A stretch of 43,247 bases of DNA from UBA877 sp035506155 (GCA_035506155.1 DATJPX010000167.1:1-43247); one strand, 5' to 3'; shown: positions 25,205 to 33,565, numbered from the stretch's first letter. Notes: generated by a model not told the origin, from the letters alone. Program-made: numbers and translations.

Positions 25205-25294
25205 GGTTGGATGACCGGGTTAATTGCCCAAGTATATCTGAAATATCGCATTGCGGGGAAGAACGGAGCCCGGGAAACGTATAATTTGTCAGAG

Positions 25295-25323
25295 TTGCCA
25301 CTGACGGGTATTTATCCTATACT
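25295..25323 (+). promoter_or_regulatory. Sigma-70 promoter of YcxB-like gene
   Basis: TTGCCA (25295-25300), 17-bp spacer, TATACT (25318-25323). GGAGG follows at 25345-25349, before the ATG at 25355. Confidence 0.65.
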
Positions 25324-25354
25324 TGGATGAGCAAGGGAATCACCGGAGGCAGTC

Positions 25355-25984
25355 ATGGAACCATCCCTGAGTTTTCGCTTTATCCCCACGAAAGAGGATT
25401 TCATCAAAACCACCCGGGCCTACCAATTGAGGCGAACGGAAACGCGCACATTGCTGGTGATTTTTTCCTTCCTGTTTCTCATGGGGGCCATCGGGTCCAT
25501 CGTCTTCAGGCTCAACCTGTCCCTGGGACCCTTGTTCACCATGCTCTGGTTGCCCTTGTACCTCCTGGTCATCTTCGTCATGAACCCGAGGATGATCGGG
25601 CGGCAGGTGGATGCGAACGAGCGCCTGCGGACCGAGGTGACCTGGACGGTGGACGCGCAAGGCGTCCATCTGGCGTCGAAGTTCGCCCAGGTGCAGATGG
25701 ATTGGCGCAGTTTCCAGGCCCTGGTGGAAACCAGGGAATATTTCCTTCTGACGTATTCCGGTGACAAGCGCAAGTACCAGATCGTGCCGAAGCGGGCCTT
25801 CGCCTCGGATGCCGAATTATCAGCTTTCCGCGAGCTGGTTTCCATTTCGATCGTCAAAGCTCCGGGCGCGAAAGCCGGGCCATCCTGGTTCGTCCGCAAT
25901 CGCGTCAGCATCATCATCTACCTGGTCCTGGCGGTCCTGATCGTCATTATGGTGGTGGCGAATCTGGCAAAGTCCTCCCACTGA
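25355..25984 (+). CDS. YcxB-like membrane protein
   Basis: 209 residues. Two helices lie at about 30-72 (LLVIFSFLFLMGAIGSIVF, GPLFTMLWLPLYLLVIFVM), followed by a PH-like cytoplasmic domain in the YcxB pattern (VTWTVDAQGVHLASKFAQVQMDWRSFQALVETREYFLLTYSGDKRKYQIVPKRAFASDAELSAFRELV), then a third C-terminal helix (185-205). YcxB proteins are widespread but have no established function. The ATG follows GGAGG. The next gene starts 4 bp after its stop, so they are probably co-transcribed. Confidence 0.85.
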   Translation: MEPSLSFRFIPTKEDFIKTTRAYQLRRTETRTLLVIFSFLFLMGAIGSIVFRLNLSLGPLFTMLWLPLYLLVIFVMNPRMIGRQVDANERLRTEVTWTVDAQGVHLASKFAQVQMDWRSFQALVETREYFLLTYSGDKRKYQIVPKRAFASDAELSAFRELVSISIVKAPGAKAGPSWFVRNRVSIIIYLVLAVLIVIMVVANLAKSSH

Positions 25985-25988
25985 ACCC

Positions 25989-26468
25989 ATGGCCCATTCC
26001 CGGCGTAAACGACCATTGACCCTGGCGAAGAAGTATCCGCCCTCCGAGCCGTGCGGATGCGCGGTCTGCCTGGGATATTGCAATCGCCCGGGCTGGTGGT
26101 CAGTGGAGGAGGCCGGTCGTGCCGTCGATGGCGGGTACGCCCACCGGATGATGCTGGAGTTCTCCCCCGACCGGTCGTTCGGGGTGCTCTCTCCGGCTTT
26201 CCGTGGCAATGAGATGGGTTTCGCCACGCAGCAGGCCGCCCCCGCTGGCTGCAATTTCCTGAAGGACAACCTGTGTGAACTGCACGGGACGGGTTTCCAG
26301 CCGCTTGAGTGCCGTTTCTGCCACCACGAACGGGTTGGGCTCGGGCCGCGCTGCCATGCCGACCTGGAACGGGATTGGAATACCCGCGCCGGCCAATCCT
26401 TGGTGGTGTACTGGGGCGGGCTGACCGGTTTATGGGAACGCTACCACCTGCTGCGTCCGGAAAAATAA
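25989..26468 (+). CDS. Cysteine-rich YkgJ-like protein
   Basis: 159 residues. Two cysteine groups are seen: PCGCAVCLGYCNRPGWWSVEEA (about 21-42) and GCNFLKDNLCELHGTGFQPLECRFCHHE (about 87-114), with GPRCHADLERDW after them. This matches the pattern of proteins with a putative zinc- or iron-chelating CxxxC core in the YkgJ/CxxCxxCC superfamily. The basic N-terminus and lack of a signal peptide suggest a cytoplasmic location. No function is established; metal or cluster binding is inferred from the cysteines. It follows the YcxB-like gene by 4 bp. Confidence 0.75.
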   Translation: MAHSRRKRPLTLAKKYPPSEPCGCAVCLGYCNRPGWWSVEEAGRAVDGGYAHRMMLEFSPDRSFGVLSPAFRGNEMGFATQQAAPAGCNFLKDNLCELHGTGFQPLECRFCHHERVGLGPRCHADLERDWNTRAGQSLVVYWGGLTGLWERYHLLRPEK

Positions 26469-26502
26469 CGAAGGGCAGTACAGCACGATCACAATCCGAA
26501 TC

Positions 26503-26530
26503 AAAAAGGCCCCGCCGGATGGCAGGGCCT
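26503..26530 (-). terminator. Rho-independent terminator of RRM gene
   Basis: On the minus strand, AGGCCC-t-GCC pairs with GGC-g-GGGCCT around a 4-nt loop and is followed by TTTTG, 37 nt past the RRM stop. Confidence 0.85.
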
Positions 26531-26566
26531 ATCTAGTTCTGTTCGTCTCAGACGAGGCGCAGCAGG

Positions 26567-26824
26567 CTAGCGCTCGATCCTCGGCTTGGCCACGTTCACT
26601 TTGAGCTCGTGTTCGCTCAGCTTGTAAGCGTTGAACATGCTGATGGCCTTTTCGCTCTCCGCCTGGTCATTCATCGTGACGAAGGCGAAGCCCTTCGACT
26701 CGCCGTTATCGCGGTCCTTGATGACTTCGGCCGCATTGACGGTCCCGGCCCCGCCAAACAGGGTCTTGAGTTCGTCCGCGGTGGTCGATTTGGCGAGGTT
26801 CCCTACGTACAATCGTACTTCCAT
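26567..26824 (-). CDS. Small RRM RNA-binding protein
   Basis: 85 residues making up one RNA recognition motif. RNP2 is LYVGNL (5-10) and RNP1 is KGFAFVTM (44-51), both with the aromatic residues that stack on RNA bases. The C-terminus is short and basic (VAKPRIER). Such single-RRM proteins in bacteria, best known from cyanobacteria, are often cold- or stress-induced RNA chaperones. The ATG at 26824 is chosen because RRM homology begins there and GGAGAG lies about 10 nt upstream; in-frame upstream codons to 26986 look non-coding. The upstream region carries a small CCGGC/GCCGG hairpin just before the ribosome site (26840-26852), which could affect translation. Confidence 0.92.
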   Translation of the reverse strand: MEVRLYVGNLAKSTTADELKTLFGGAGTVNAAEVIKDRDNGESKGFAFVTMNDQAESEKAISMFNAYKLSEHELKVNVAKPRIER

Positions 26825-27030
26825 TTTGTACTGCTCTCTCCGGCACAGCCGGTAAAAAATGACCACCAGCCCATAACAGGGTCGGCGGCCAGTGCACCAC
26901 ACAAGACCAGTTATCCAATTCAAAACTGTCAAAAAGAGTATAACACACAAGCTTCCTGCGTGCCGGATGGCGAACAGAAGGGACAAGACCTTCTCGGGTC
27001 GAGATTTGCTTCGTCAGGCAGGAAAGATTG

Positions 27031-27100
27031 AACCGTGAAGATACAACGAACGCGAAGGACCCTTTCTATTCTTCGCGAGCTTCGTTGCTTCGCGATTAAT
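27031..27100. repeat. GAAG/CTTC-rich imperfect palindromic repeat
   Basis: The left arm (27031-27059) reads AACCGTGAAG...AACGAACGCGAAGGA; the right arm (27070-27100) reads TCTTCGCGAGC...TTCGTTGCTTCGCG. They are imperfect inverted copies with a CCCTTTCTA centre. I recall similar 'accgcgaag...acgaag' intergenic repeats from many environmental genomes. Confidence 0.55.
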
Positions 27101-27153
27101 CTTGTCAATCCGAAATTTCGAGAGAGTCCTGAAAATGGGGAATGGTCCAAGTA

Positions 27154-27180
27154 TAAGGGCGGATCGCGATCCACCCCTGC
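27154..27180. repeat. 27-nt palindromic repeat, copy A
   Basis: TAAGGGCG + self-complementary core GATCGCGATC + CACCCCTGC. It shares its flanks with the copy at 39035-39061 while the core differs. It lies 3 nt downstream of the S9 peptidase stop and may also act as its transcript-end hairpin. Confidence 0.65.
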
Positions 27181-27183
27181 GGT

Positions 27184-29106
27184 TTATAGATTCTCGATCC
27201 GGACCGGTTCGACCGGATCGGCCAGGTCGAACCTGAAGATCTTCGAGTAGAAGTACAGCTCCGCCTCGTAAGCGCGCTGGATGTTCTTGGCCTGGCGGAA
27301 GCCGTGTTGTTCCCCGGCGAAGAGCAGGTAGGCCACCGGCAATCCCTTGGCCTTGACGGCTTCGTACATCTTTTGGGACTGGCTGGGTGGGACAACCCGG
27401 TCCTCATCGCCCTGGAGGAGGATCAGCGGGGTGGCCAGCCGGTCGGTGTGATGGATGGGCGAGCGCGCCACGTACAGATCCTTGCGGGCGCGGTAGGGAC
27501 CGACGAGATTGTCCAGGTAGCGGCTCTCGAACTTGTGCGTGTCGGTTGCCAGGGCTTCCAGGTCGGAGACGCCGTACAGGCTGGCTCCGGCGCTGAAGAC
27601 ATTCTTAAAGACGAGCGCGGCCAGGGTGGTGAATCCGCCGGCGCTCCCGCCCCGGATGGCCAGGCGCTTTGGGTCCACCCTTCCCTGCTCCGCCAGCCAG
27701 AGCGCCCCGTTGCAGCAATCCTCCACATCCACAATGCCCCAATTGCCGTTGAGACGCATGCGGTAGGCCCGACCGTAGCCGGACGAGCCGCCGTAGTCCA
27801 CGTCCAGGATGGCGAAGCCCCGGCTGGTCCAGAACTGGATGCCGTAGCGCAGGGCGGTGCTGGCCGCATCCGTCGGCCCGCCGTGGCTGAAGACCAGCAG
27901 AGGCGGGAGCTCGCCTTGCGGGGCCGTAAAATCGCGGTTGGCGGGCGGATAGAAGTAACCCCGGGCGGCCAGTCCGTTTTCGGTGGGGAACTCGAGCGGC
28001 TGCGGGAGCGAGAAATAAGCCCGGTCGATGGTCGGCTCGAAGGCGCGCCGCAGAACCTCGGTTCGACCGGTTGCGAGGTCCAGCTTGAGCAGTACGGGCG
28101 GATCCGCCGGGGAACCGGCGCTCAGGACGGCGAATCCTTCCCCAATATGGGGGCTGCCGTAATCCGTGAAGGGCAGGTCGAGCGGAGCGAGTTTCCCGGT
28201 CTTGGCATCCAGACGGGCCAGATGCCAGGCGCCGCCCTGGCTGTAAGTGCACAGAATCTCATCCGCACCGATAAAGTCATACGTCCGCAGGCCGAAGACC
28301 CACTGCGGTTCACCGAACTCGGCCTCCAGCGGGCAGAGCGCTTCGGCCGCCTCGCCCAGGCGATAGAGGTTCCACCAGCCGGTTCGATCCGACACGAAAT
28401 GGAGCACGCCCGCCGGCGACCACTCGGGTTGGAAGAGCGACTCGTCCACCCCACCGGCGACCTTGCTTTGGTCCGCCAGGCTGCCGTCCGCCCGGATCGC
28501 GGCGGTCCACAGCTCGCAGCAGTCCCAGGGCATGTTGGGATGGTTCCAGCACAGCCAGGCCAGCCGGGAGCCGTCCGGGCTGAGGCGCGGGTTGGAGTAG
28601 AAGTCGTACCCGGCGGCCAGCACCTGCCCGTCGCCGCCGCTGAGCGGGACGGCGACCAGGGTGTTGACGGCCTCGCCAGCGCCGGTGTGATCTTCCCGCA
28701 CGGAGATCAGGCGCTCACGTCGCTCATCCAGGATGAAATCGGCGTAGCGCATCCCGTCGGTCGGGGTGAGCACCTCCAGCATCCCGCCGGGTTTCTGGCG
28801 GTAGAGATGCTGGTCCTTGAAATCCACGAAATAGACCGTCCCGGCGTGGACCAGATAGGCTGCCCCGCCGTATTCGTGAACGCGCGTCCGCACGTTGATC
28901 TCGGCTGGCAGGACCTCCAACGGCCTGCCGCCCGGGACCAGGCGCACCAGGACGTTGCGCCCGCCTTCCAGCGGACGGCCTTCCAGCCAGTAGATGTCCT
29001 GGCCGTCGACGGCGGCCTGGCCCAGGCCGATGGATTTGGCGGTCATCAGCTCGGTCGTGATCGGGGATTTCCAGCTCCCGTAAGGGGCGACGGTCAGTTT
29101 GGTCAT
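27184..29106 (-). CDS. S9 family peptidase (acylaminoacyl-peptidase/prolyl oligopeptidase type)
   Basis: 640 residues without a signal peptide, so probably cytoplasmic. The N-terminal 380 residues form a beta-propeller (repeats such as RVHEYGGAAYLVHAGTVYFVDFKDQHLY and SPDGSRLAWLCWNHPNMPWD). The C-terminal alpha/beta hydrolase has the nucleophile in IRGGSAGGFTTLAAL (Ser near 486), Asp in LLQGDEDRVVPPSQS (near 567) and His in GEQHGFR (near 599). PPLLVFSHGGPTDA supplies the oxyanion region. These enzymes cleave short peptides or acylated amino acids. It is 18 bp downstream of the methyltransferase gene and likely co-transcribed with it. Confidence 0.93.
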   Translation of the reverse strand: MTKLTVAPYGSWKSPITTELMTAKSIGLGQAAVDGQDIYWLEGRPLEGGRNVLVRLVPGGRPLEVLPAEINVRTRVHEYGGAAYLVHAGTVYFVDFKDQHLYRQKPGGMLEVLTPTDGMRYADFILDERRERLISVREDHTGAGEAVNTLVAVPLSGGDGQVLAAGYDFYSNPRLSPDGSRLAWLCWNHPNMPWDCCELWTAAIRADGSLADQSKVAGGVDESLFQPEWSPAGVLHFVSDRTGWWNLYRLGEAAEALCPLEAEFGEPQWVFGLRTYDFIGADEILCTYSQGGAWHLARLDAKTGKLAPLDLPFTDYGSPHIGEGFAVLSAGSPADPPVLLKLDLATGRTEVLRRAFEPTIDRAYFSLPQPLEFPTENGLAARGYFYPPANRDFTAPQGELPPLLVFSHGGPTDAASTALRYGIQFWTSRGFAILDVDYGGSSGYGRAYRMRLNGNWGIVDVEDCCNGALWLAEQGRVDPKRLAIRGGSAGGFTTLAALVFKNVFSAGASLYGVSDLEALATDTHKFESRYLDNLVGPYRARKDLYVARSPIHHTDRLATPLILLQGDEDRVVPPSQSQKMYEAVKAKGLPVAYLLFAGEQHGFRQAKNIQRAYEAELYFYSKIFRFDLADPVEPVRIENL

Positions 29107-29124
29107 ATTTGCCTGCCTTCGAAA

Positions 29125-29874
29125 CTATCCATGGGACGTTGGCGCGGATCTCGCGGCTTCATCATGGGCCGGGTTATCCTTCCACCATAAGCCGGTGCAC
29201 TCCGGAACGACGATGCCATCCGGGGTGCGGATCAGCCGTTCGAGCATTTCGATCCCGAAGAGGGGAAGCACCACTTCGTCGATCTGGCCCATGTTCTCGA
29301 AGCGATAATCGGTGCGGATGGCCTGCGGTCGAAACCCGCGCTCCTGCTCGAGGAAATCGTAGATGGTCCGGAATTGGGCCGCCGGATTGGGGGTCAACTC
29401 GCCGGTGCCGAGTGTCTCGATCAGGATCAGCTTGCCGCCTGGGCGGACCAGGCGGCCCATCTCGTCCAGCGCCCGGCCGAGCTGGATTTGCCAATCGTCC
29501 CAGTGCCAGACGGCGATTTGCAGGAAGGCCCAGCCCTGGATGGCGAAGTCCGCCCAGCCCGAACGGACCGGCATGCACCGGCTGTCGGCTTGCGCCAGTG
29601 TGGCGTTTTCCCAGCCCTTGCGGGCCTGGTTCTGCTGGGCCATCCGCAGCATGGACAGGGTCAGGTCGAAGCTGTGGATGCGGCGGACCCGTCCGGTCAG
29701 CAGGCCGGTGACCCGACCGGTCCCGCAGCCGAACTCGGCCGCCACGCCCCCGGCCAGGGGTTGGATGGTTTCGATGGCACGCGGCAGGTTGCCTTCGTAA
29801 TCTTCGTGGGAGACGAGCGTCTCGTAAGCGTCGGCGTGGTCGGTATAGAGGGTGTCCCAAGTCAGATCGCTCAT
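29125..29874 (-). CDS. SAM-dependent class I methyltransferase
   Basis: 249 residues. Motif I is VAAEFGCGTGRVTGLL (44-59) and the acidic end of strand 2 is HSFDLTLSMLRMAQQ. ADFAIQGWAFLQIAVWHWDDWQ and LVRPGGKLILIETLGTGEL are motifs II and III of the Methyltransf_11/25 group. The N-terminus (YTDHADAYETLVSHEDYEGNL) is a typical cap. The substrate is unknown. No ribosome site is seen; TAAAAT lies 6 nt before the ATG, so it may be leaderless too, though less clearly than the three TATAAT cases. It precedes the S9 peptidase gene by 18 bp. Confidence 0.9.
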   Translation of the reverse strand: MSDLTWDTLYTDHADAYETLVSHEDYEGNLPRAIETIQPLAGGVAAEFGCGTGRVTGLLTGRVRRIHSFDLTLSMLRMAQQNQARKGWENATLAQADSRCMPVRSGWADFAIQGWAFLQIAVWHWDDWQIQLGRALDEMGRLVRPGGKLILIETLGTGELTPNPAAQFRTIYDFLEQERGFRPQAIRTDYRFENMGQIDEVVLPLFGIEMLERLIRTPDGIVVPECTGLWWKDNPAHDEAARSAPTSHG

Positions 29875-29924
29875 GGGGATATTTTACTTTCAAATGCAGG
29901 CGAGCACTGGCTTCTGGAGAATGA

Positions 29925-29952
29925 AAACGGGACGGCTTGCGTCGTCCCGTTT
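29925..29952 (-). terminator. Rho-independent terminator of beta-helix gene
   Basis: A perfect 10-bp stem (AAACGGGACG at 29925-29934 with CGTCCCGTTT at 29943-29952) and an 8-nt loop; on the minus strand it runs into TTTTCATT. It lies 22 nt after the stop of the secreted protein gene. Confidence 0.8.
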
Positions 29953-29974
29953 CGGATTGGAGAGTGAGTTTGGT

Positions 29975-32900
29975 TTACTTCTTCACCAGGATGAAAGTGC
30001 CGGTGAAGTTGACGTTTGCCTGGAAGTAGCCTTCGGGTGTCTGGTGGGTGCCCACCAGGATGAGCTTGCCGTCTGTGGGGGTGTGCAGGGAGAAGATCTT
30101 ATCCACAGCGGGGGAGACGAAGGCCCGCTCGGGCAGTTCCACCCAGTCCCCGACGCCGTTCTTGGCCGTCGGATCCCAGTACAGGATCGCCAAGGTGGCG
30201 TTCTTGAGGTCGTCGGTCAGGTTGAAGGCCACCGTCATCGGGGAGGGCAGCAGATCCAGATTCTGGCCGTTCAAAGTCACGTGTGCATCCATGCCGGAGA
30301 CGAAGGTATCGCCTTGGGGCAGGTCGGCCGGCAGGGGATCGGTGGCCTTGATCTGATCCAGCGTTCCTTGGCCGATCGTCTTGCAGTAGAACAAGACGTG
30401 GTCCCTGTCCGGCAGGCTAATCAGGGTGCCGCTGAAGCTGACGCAGTTCAGGTCGGCGGTTTGCCCCGCACCATCGCCCGTGACCGGGATCTGGTGGATC
30501 GGCAGCGGGGAGGGATTGCCGCCCGGCTGGGGGCCGGAAGCGGGATTGCAGTCGGTGCTGATGACAGGAACCCCGGATTCCACGTTGTAGGGTCCGCTAC
30601 CATTCCCGAGTAATTCGGTGCCGAGCAGTTCTGTTGTGGCGGAATACGTCTGGACGCCATAAGCACCATTGTCATCCATGGTGCTACAGACCACGCTGGT
30701 GTCGTTGGGAACAGTGAACAGGTCCGCACCGTTAACGCTGTTATCCGATGCGGTAACCGCGTTCAGGCTGATCGAACCGTGGTCAGAGGAGGCATACAAA
30801 CCGGATCCATAATAATTGAATGTGCCGGAATCCGGTCCATCGTCGGTGCTGACGATATCGAAGGAATAGGTCTGGCCGGTGTAGCCGTTGTCAACGAAAC
30901 TGCCGCCAGCGACCGAGGCGTTGCCCGTCACGGCGTACACTTCCGCACCGTCGAACGAGTTGCCATTGGCGACGACATTCAAGAGAGTGACCGAGCCGCC
31001 GGAACCGTACAAGCCGGACTGGCTGTTCTGGTATTGGTACATCGTGGTGCTTTCGGCGCTGGTGACCAAATTCTGGTTAGTGGTAACGTCGCCGTAGGTC
31101 TCGCCGACCGAGCCGTTCCCTTCGAAGGTGCTGCTCGAAACGGTCAGGGGCGTCTCAGCCGCGAAGGCATGTGCGCCGTTGCCGGCATTCCCGTCGGCGA
31201 TCACGTTCAGGAGGTCGATCCCGCCCGAGGAGGTATAGGCATACAGGCCGCCGCCGCTGGAAAGATCCCAGTTGAAATCGCTGTTCTGGCTGAAGCCGGG
31301 ATCCGTGCTCATCGTCAGGCCCAGCGAGACGCTGGAGAATCCGTCGAACGAGCCATAGCCGTTCCCGTTGAAATTGCCGCCGGAGACGATGATGGGACCG
31401 GCGTTGGTGTCGACGTACGCGCCGTAGAAACTGTTTCCTTCGGCGCTGACGTCCGAGAGGAAGGCACTCCCGGTGCCAAGGGCGTTAAGTTCGAAGCCGC
31501 TTCCCTGGACGAGCGACCCACTGATGCTGGTGTTCGTGCTGTCGGCGTTGTTGGCCAAGTAGATGTCCAGGGAACCGTTCTCGCCATTGCCGTTGAACAG
31601 ACCGCCGATGACGTTGACGTCCCCTCCGCTGGAGTAGGAGTTTCCGCCCGAGCCGGCGTTGCCCTCGGCGGTCACATCTACCAACGTGGAGTCCGAGGTG
31701 CTGTTCGTGACGAGGCCGGTGCCGGCGGATACGTGCGCGTCGAGGAAATCCTGGGTGGTGGTGTCGCTCTTCGTCTCGTTATAGGCATAGTATGCCGCCG
31801 TGTCGATCGATCCAAGCACGGGCAGGGATGTGTAGGGTGAGAAGTCGGCCCCGAAACCGTTGTCGTTGAACTGGCTGGTATTGGCGAGGCTGTCCGTGAC
31901 GGACAGATTGGCGGAATGGGAGATATCCGCCCCATTCCCGGCGTTCCCGCTCGCCTCCACGCCGCTCAAGGTGGCAGTATCGCCGGCGTAGACGGTCAAA
32001 CCGTTGCCGGCCTGGAAGAACTCGTGCGTTTCCGTATTGGTGAGATCGTCGACCGTGGAATAGGAATAGTAGCCGGTAAAACCGTTCCCAAAGAACTGGC
32101 CGTCCGTGACGGAGACATCGTAGCCGTCCAGGTTGGCCCCATCCAGGCCGTTGCAGGAAGCCCAGACCTGTTGCAGCGTGACGTTGCTGTCGGAGCTGGC
32201 CTGCAGGCCGGAGAAGCCGGCCGCGCTCTCGGTATGGGTGCCGCCCACAGTGCTGGAGGTGGTGGATGCACTGGTCCCGTTGCCGTTGAACTGGCTGTCG
32301 TTGACAGCGATGTCGCCCCCGGCGCTCACGGTCGCGCCGGTCCCGCTGTTGTCGTTGGAGGTAACCGAATTCATGGTCGCCTTTCCAAGGGCGTTGACCG
32401 TGATCCCGTTGTTGTCGGTCGTGCCGCTGACGTTGACATCGTTCAAGGTGGCGTCGTTGGTCGTATCCACCTGGAGGCCGCCGGTGCTGCCCGTCACGTC
32501 CACATTGTTGATGGTGATATTCCCATTGTTCCAATTGGTGACCGTCAGGGAGGTCCCGTTGAAGACCGAGTTGCCGCCCGAGACAGCGTTCAAGCCAAAG
32601 TCCCAGCCGCCTTGCAAGGTCAGGTCGGTTAGGCCGGCCAGGCTGCTGCCGTCGATGACCACATCGCCCGGTTCCAGGCTGCTGTCGTAAGTCGAGGCGA
32701 CGTAAATGGTGCCTGCGCCGTTGTAGATGGCCGAGTTGGCCGCCAGGTAGTCGAGCAGGCCGGTATCCGCGCCGTTCGTGCTGAAGACGTCGAATGAAGT
32801 GGTACAACTCGAGTCGCCCGGCAGGGCCGTCCCCGGGCACCACATCGGATCGCCGTTCGTTAGGATGCTTGCGCCCTGTTGGGTCGCCAGCGAGACGGGC

Positions 32901-33328
32901 TGGCCGTTCGAATCGAGGACGACCACCTGCGTTCCGGCCGGGGATTGGCTGAGTATATCGGGCAGGGAGGGCGTCGCCGTGGAATCAGGTGCAGGCATGG
33001 CCGAAGGGTCCGCCGTCACGGTCGAAGTGGGATCGTCCGTCGCCGTGGGCGCGGCAACGGAGGTGTCGGTTGCCTGGGAGTCGGTCGTGACTGTGGGCGA
33101 GGCTACCGGGGTGGCAGTCGCCTGGGGATCAGTCGTATCAGTGGGCGAGATTCCCGAGGTGGTGGTCGCTTGTGGATCGGTCGTCGGAGTGGAACTGGGC
33201 GCCGGATCGGACGTGCCGCCGCCGCTCGTCCCGTCATCCGCCAAAGCCGCAATCGGCGCAGCAAAGTTAATCACCAGAGCAAAAAGCGCCGCCAGGGAAA
33301 ACCATATGATGCGTTTCTGGGTATGCAT
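29975..33328 (-). CDS. Very large secreted right-handed beta-helix protein
   Basis: 1117 residues. A Sec signal peptide (MHTQKRIIWFSLAALFALVINFAAPIAALA) is followed by a Thr/Ser/Pro/Asp-rich spacer (about 35-130). From about residue 210 to 930 there is a long array of parallel beta-helix coils: recurring LxNVxAxGNxGxGA, VxGGxFxxNGxxG and SxFNGNG units of about 20-25 residues, grouped in supra-repeats of about 60-70 residues with Tyr-rich inserts. A Gly/Pro hinge leads to a C-terminal domain of about 130 residues (SGTLISLPDRDHVLFYC...PERAFVSPAVDKIFSLHTPTDGKLILVG). No sortase, S-layer or membrane anchor is visible. The start at 33328 is set by GGAGGAA 6 nt upstream. An adhesin, sheath or matrix protein is likely; pectate-lyase-type enzymes share the fold, but no active site was recognised. 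Confidence 0.88.
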   Translation of the reverse strand: MHTQKRIIWFSLAALFALVINFAAPIAALADDGTSGGGTSDPAPSSTPTTDPQATTTSGISPTDTTDPQATATPVASPTVTTDSQATDTSVAAPTATDDPTSTVTADPSAMPAPDSTATPSLPDILSQSPAGTQVVVLDSNGQPVSLATQQGASILTNGDPMWCPGTALPGDSSCTTSFDVFSTNGADTGLLDYLAANSAIYNGAGTIYVASTYDSSLEPGDVVIDGSSLAGLTDLTLQGGWDFGLNAVSGGNSVFNGTSLTVTNWNNGNITINNVDVTGSTGGLQVDTTNDATLNDVNVSGTTDNNGITVNALGKATMNSVTSNDNSGTGATVSAGGDIAVNDSQFNGNGTSASTTSSTVGGTHTESAAGFSGLQASSDSNVTLQQVWASCNGLDGANLDGYDVSVTDGQFFGNGFTGYYSYSTVDDLTNTETHEFFQAGNGLTVYAGDTATLSGVEASGNAGNGADISHSANLSVTDSLANTSQFNDNGFGADFSPYTSLPVLGSIDTAAYYAYNETKSDTTTQDFLDAHVSAGTGLVTNSTSDSTLVDVTAEGNAGSGGNSYSSGGDVNVIGGLFNGNGENGSLDIYLANNADSTNTSISGSLVQGSGFELNALGTGSAFLSDVSAEGNSFYGAYVDTNAGPIIVSGGNFNGNGYGSFDGFSSVSLGLTMSTDPGFSQNSDFNWDLSSGGGLYAYTSSGGIDLLNVIADGNAGNGAHAFAAETPLTVSSSTFEGNGSVGETYGDVTTNQNLVTSAESTTMYQYQNSQSGLYGSGGSVTLLNVVANGNSFDGAEVYAVTGNASVAGGSFVDNGYTGQTYSFDIVSTDDGPDSGTFNYYGSGLYASSDHGSISLNAVTASDNSVNGADLFTVPNDTSVVCSTMDDNGAYGVQTYSATTELLGTELLGNGSGPYNVESGVPVISTDCNPASGPQPGGNPSPLPIHQIPVTGDGAGQTADLNCVSFSGTLISLPDRDHVLFYCKTIGQGTLDQIKATDPLPADLPQGDTFVSGMDAHVTLNGQNLDLLPSPMTVAFNLTDDLKNATLAILYWDPTAKNGVGDWVELPERAFVSPAVDKIFSLHTPTDGKLILVGTHQTPEGYFQANVNFTGTFILVKK

Positions 33329-33428
33329 GAATATTCCTCCACTAGTCAGGACAAAATAATTTTTAAGAAGCCGCATAAATTACGAAGGGACGATATAAGG
33401 TATAGTCAAGTCCCGCGTAATTATGGAT

Positions 33429-33457
33429 ATATTAGCTCCTAATTGTCTCATTGTCAA
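33429..33457 (-). promoter_or_regulatory. Promoter of beta-helix gene
   Basis: On the minus strand: TTGACA (33457-33452), 17-bp spacer, TAATAT (33434-33429), giving a leader of about 95 nt before the ATG at 33328. It diverges from the purine cluster promoter about 60 bp away. Confidence 0.7.
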
Positions 33458-33504
33458 GTGGCCGGCTGGCGACTTGCATTGTAATGAGATTGTATCGAAG
33501 ATAC

Positions 33505-33515
33505 TTGTCCGACAA
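33505..33515. promoter_or_regulatory. Operator-like box 1 of purine cluster
   Basis: TTGTC-C-GACAA is a perfect dyad abutting the -35 at 33516. A matching box lies exactly 50 bp downstream. The cluster's GntR protein (37306) is the obvious candidate ligand. Confidence 0.6.
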
Positions 33516-33544
33516 TTGACATTCCCTCCTTTTTTTGCTACACT
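33516..33544 (+). promoter_or_regulatory. Sigma-70 promoter of purine/ureide cluster
   Basis: TTGACA (33516-33521), 17-bp spacer with a T-run, TACACT (33539-33544). Transcription would start near 33551, leaving a leader of about 37 nt with only a weak ribosome site before the ATG at 33588. Confidence 0.8.
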
Positions 33545-33554
33545 AGGGGCATAG

Positions 33555-33565
33555 TTGTCAGACAT
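33555..33565. promoter_or_regulatory. Operator-like box 2 of purine cluster
   Basis: TTGTC-A-GACAT (TGTC-A-GACA is the perfect core) lies just after the predicted transcription start. With box 1 it brackets the promoter, as expected for repression. Confidence 0.55.

Larger units (their letters stand above)
26825..27183. other. Non-coding gap with RRM leader and two dispersed repeats
   Basis: This 359-bp gap holds no convincing gene. Nearest the RRM gene is its leader region, which contains TTGACA on the minus strand around 26935 but no matching -10. The part towards the peptidase gene carries two dispersed palindromic repeats, listed separately. Confidence 0.6.

Noticed and set aside
26925..26945. 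TTGACA on the minus strand as the RRM gene promoter
   Set aside because: No -10-like hexamer occurs at 16-18 bp; the true promoter was not identified.
27304..29190. Long open frame (628 codons) opposite the S9 peptidase
   Set aside because: The minus-strand frame has a complete peptidase domain with catalytic triad; the plus-strand frame has no recognisable motif.
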